Shown here: positions 50,990 to 52,936 of the stretch, one piece after another | How the letters are laid out: each line of letters opens with the position of its first letter | Position numbering within the stretch: position 1 is the stretch's first letter | Origin: Gemmiger formicilis | GTDB taxonomy: Bacteria > Bacillota > Clostridia > Oscillospirales > Ruminococcaceae | Assembly (NCBI RefSeq): GCF_016900095.1 | Contig: NZ_JACJJP010000025.1 | Location: 1 to 52,936, forward strand | Reading direction: 5' to 3' | Length of the DNA: 52,936 nucleotides | The notes under the pieces: model-generated | Told to the model about the DNA's origin: nothing | Databases searched by the model: none | The model's input: the letters and a program-made list of their open reading frames with translations, nothing else | Made by a program: the position numbers and the translations under genes

Positions 50990-52240
50990 TCAGTCCTTTT
51001 TACCAAGGGCCTTGATGTCCTCGTTGTCCGCAAAGGCCACGGCGTTGAACCCGGCGTTCTCCAGCGTGCCGAACTGCTTGCCCAGCTTCTTGGCCTGGGG
51101 CAGCACGGTCACGTCGTAGTCGGTGCGCAGGCCCTCGGCCTTGGTGAGCACCTCGGCAAAGTCGGCTTCGGGCAGATAGAGCAGGGCCAGCTTGGGCTTG
51201 GCGCCGGGGATGGAATATCCCTGCTCAAGCAGAATGCCGCAGACCCGCTCGAACCCGATGGAGAAGCCCACCGCCGGCACCTGCTGGCCGATGAACTTGC
51301 CCACCATGTTGTCATACCGGCCGCCGCCGGCCACCGCGCCGGAGAACTGGGGGCAGGTGACCTCGAACACCATGCCGGTATAGTAGCCCTGGCCGCGCAC
51401 CAGGCTGGGGCAGTAAGCCACGCCGTAGCGCCCGGCGGCCAGCTTTTCGGCGGTGGCCAGCACATAGCGCAGGTCGGCGGTGAGGGCGGGGCCCTTCTCG
51501 CCGCAGGCGGCGGTGACGGCTTCCAGGCTGAAGTCGCCCCCGCGCAGGAAGGCGTCCAGGGCGTTGACGGCCTCGGCGGGGAAGCCCTTTTCCTCCAGCT
51601 CACCCCGTACCCCGTCGGCGCCGATCTTGTCCAGCTTGTCAAAGCTGATGCACACCGAATCCAGGGTATCCTCGGCAAAGCCCATGCCGGCCAGCATGGC
51701 CCGCAGGATGCGCCGGTCGTTGATGTTCACGGTGAAGCCGGAAAAACCGATGCGCAGCAGCGCCCGGGCGGTCACGTCGATGAGTTCCACCTCGGCGTTG
51801 GGGCTTTCGTCCCCCAGAATGTCGATGTCGCACTGCACGAACTCCCGCAGACGGCCCTTCTGGGGACGCTCGGCCCGGTAGACCCGGTCGGTCTGGATGA
51901 CCTTGAAGGGGTGGGGAAGGGAATTGCGGTTGGCCGCATAGTAGCGGGACAGGGGCAGGGTCAGGTCGTACCGCAGGCCCATGTCCGAAAGCTGGGCTTC
52001 GTCCCCGCTGCGCAGGGCGGCGGCCAGCTTTTCGCCCCGCTTGAGCACCTTGAAGATCAGGTTCAGGTTGTCGCCGCCGTCGCTCTTGTTCAGGTTCTCC
52101 ATATCCTCCAGGATGGGGGTGGAAATGCGCTGGAACCCGGCGGCACGGTAGGTGGCCAGGATCTCGGCCTGGATGTGGTCGCGCAGGGCCTGCTCGTGGG
52201 GCAGCAGATCGCGCATACCTTTCAAGGGTTGGGTTTTCAT
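50990..52240 (-). CDS. hisS: Histidyl-tRNA synthetase
   Basis: 416 residues, AAGGAGCTGCCAAGCC before ATG. Class II core: KGMRDLLPHEQALRDHI, motif 2 with FKVIQTDRVYRAERPQKGRLREFVQCDIDILG, the HisRS-specific LVRGQGYYTGMVFEV and GGRYDNMV, motif 3 AVGFSIGFERV, and a C-terminal anticodon-binding domain (about 330-416). Single-gene unit with its own promoter and terminator. HisZ, the shorter paralogue, lacks the complete anticodon domain, so hisS is preferred. Confidence 0.95.
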   Translation of the reverse strand: MKTQPLKGMRDLLPHEQALRDHIQAEILATYRAAGFQRISTPILEDMENLNKSDGGDNLNLIFKVLKRGEKLAAALRSGDEAQLSDMGLRYDLTLPLSRYYAANRNSLPHPFKVIQTDRVYRAERPQKGRLREFVQCDIDILGDESPNAEVELIDVTARALLRIGFSGFTVNINDRRILRAMLAGMGFAEDTLDSVCISFDKLDKIGADGVRGELEEKGFPAEAVNALDAFLRGGDFSLEAVTAACGEKGPALTADLRYVLATAEKLAAGRYGVAYCPSLVRGQGYYTGMVFEVTCPQFSGAVAGGGRYDNMVGKFIGQQVPAVGFSIGFERVCGILLEQGYSIPGAKPKLALLYLPEADFAEVLTKAEGLRTDYDVTVLPQAKKLGKQFGTLENAGFNAVAFADNEDIKALGKKD

Positions 52241-52326
52241 GGCTTGGCAGCTCCTTACTCTGTTTGAAATATCCGCCCGGGGCGGGAAACATCATTCTGG
52301 CGGCACCTGGCCGCACTGTACTGTAT

Positions 52327-52356
52327 ATCATAGCCCCCGGCCGGTGGTTTTGTCAA
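52327..52356 (-). promoter_or_regulatory. hisS promoter
   Basis: TTGACA (52351-52356), 18-base spacer, TATGAT (52327-52332), giving a leader of about 80 bases in which I see no T-box-like stem-loop. Confidence 0.8.
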
Positions 52357-52431
52357 CCAAAAGGGCCTGGCGGCGGGGAATTTCCGCCCTTTTGGCGGGG
52401 CATACTGAAAGGAAGCAAAGGGGGCAACAAA

Positions 52432-52936
52432 GTGAAACAATCCAAAGGCGCGCCGCAGATTCTGGCCGCGGGGGCGGCGGTGCAGCTGCTTACCGGCATT
52501 CCGGCGGCGTGGGGGGTGTTCCAGCGCCCGGTCATGGAAGAATACGCCCTCACCCGGGCCCAGGCCAGCATGGTCTTTGCGGTGCTGGTGGCAGGCTACG
52601 GGGTGGGATGTGCCATCGGCGGGCTGCTGCAGGACGCCCGGGGCCCCCGGTTCGCCGCCGGATGGGGCACGGTGCTCATGGGCGGGGGATTCCTGCTGGC
52701 GGCAGTTCTGCCTGCGGGCAACGCCCCGCTGTTCCTGATGGCCTACAGCCTGCCCGCGGGGGTGGGCAGCGCCTTTCTGGCCCCGGCGGTGCTGGCCTGC
52801 GCCCAGAAATGGTATGCCGGGCGCAAGGGCCTGGCCACCGGGGTCACCGGGGCGGCCATGGGGCTTTCGGGGGCCTTCCTCACCCTGTTTGTCCGGGGCA
52901 TCGGGGGAACCTTCGGCATGCGGGTCTGCTTCGGGG
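52432..52936 (+). CDS. MFS transporter of the oxalate/formate antiporter (OFA) type, N-terminal part
   Basis: 168 residues, continuing past the right edge. GTG start with AGGGGGCAACAAA upstream; reads KQSKGAPQILAAGAAVQLLTG. Membrane segments follow, with AWGVFQRPVMEEYALTRAQASMVFAV and the MFS loop DARGPRFAAGWG (D-x-x-G-x-R type). LPAGVGSAFLAPAVLACAQKWYAGRKGLATGVTGAAMGLSG is typical of OFA members, which move carboxylates such as oxalate, formate or lactate. The substrate is not determined by this part. It is divergent from hisS. Confidence 0.82.
   Translation, partial: MKQSKGAPQILAAGAAVQLLTGIPAAWGVFQRPVMEEYALTRAQASMVFAVLVAGYGVGCAIGGLLQDARGPRFAAGWGTVLMGGGFLLAAVLPAGNAPLFLMAYSLPAGVGSAFLAPAVLACAQKWYAGRKGLATGVTGAAMGLSGAFLTLFVRGIGGTFGMRVCFG

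Overview
The window looks like chromosomal DNA of a GC-rich anaerobic gut Firmicute of the Oscillospiraceae/Ruminococcaceae type (Faecalibacterium, Gemmiger, Subdoligranulum relatives). I infer this from strong AGGAGG ribosome sites, consensus sigma-A promoters, a V-type ATP synthase operon, GlpP/DUF1667-type glycerol genes, DUF4349 and CmpB-like proteins, and plant-glycan enzymes. The genus assignment is inference. I saw no phage, plasmid, CRISPR or tRNA genes.

Layout. 1-8031 is a pectin/uronate locus: a GH105 hydrolase (cut by the window edge), a sugar ABC transporter (binding lipoprotein and two permeases, no ATPase), a divergent AraC-type regulator, a cytoplasmic GH28, an unrecognised protein that I read as a tandem RhaM/dabb-like mutarotase, and AraD. 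A LytM/M23 protein (8183-8929) converges on a metal-resistance operon: ArsR/SmtB sensor, free HMA chaperone and P1B-ATPase. 11694-19248 is a glycerol locus: glpK and glpP on the minus strand, an alpha/beta hydrolase fused to a membrane domain, and a three-gene anaerobic glycerol-3-phosphate dehydrogenase set (FAD/BFD protein, FAD/NAD protein, DUF1667 Fe-S protein). Each of the three transcription units has a terminator between its promoter and first gene, which suggests shared GlpP antitermination. Then come gdhA, a GH3 beta-glycosidase, a small helical protein, a degenerate GGDEF protein, a solute-binding-like lipoprotein, alaX-trmB-cmpB-like genes, hsp20 with a CIRCE-like operator, a MATE transporter with a structured leader, ugd, gltA and a type I pullulanase. 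36719-45747 is one V-type ATP synthase operon (H/G-C-I-K-F-E-A-B-D), headed by an RNA that folds into a three-way junction and ends in a terminator. A non-coding stretch of about 770 bases follows, then aspS, a second MATE gene, a DUF4349 lipoprotein, hisS and the start of an OFA-type MFS gene.

The most unusual sequence is 45750-46370. It holds a run of perfect hairpins, a copy of a 50-base repeat also found after the glycerol operon, and two inverted copies of a multi-hairpin element. At least four hairpins keep their pairing between the two copies although the stem sequences differ (compensatory changes), which argues for selection on structure. The ATP synthase leader RNA and the trio of glycerol leaders are the other main leads.
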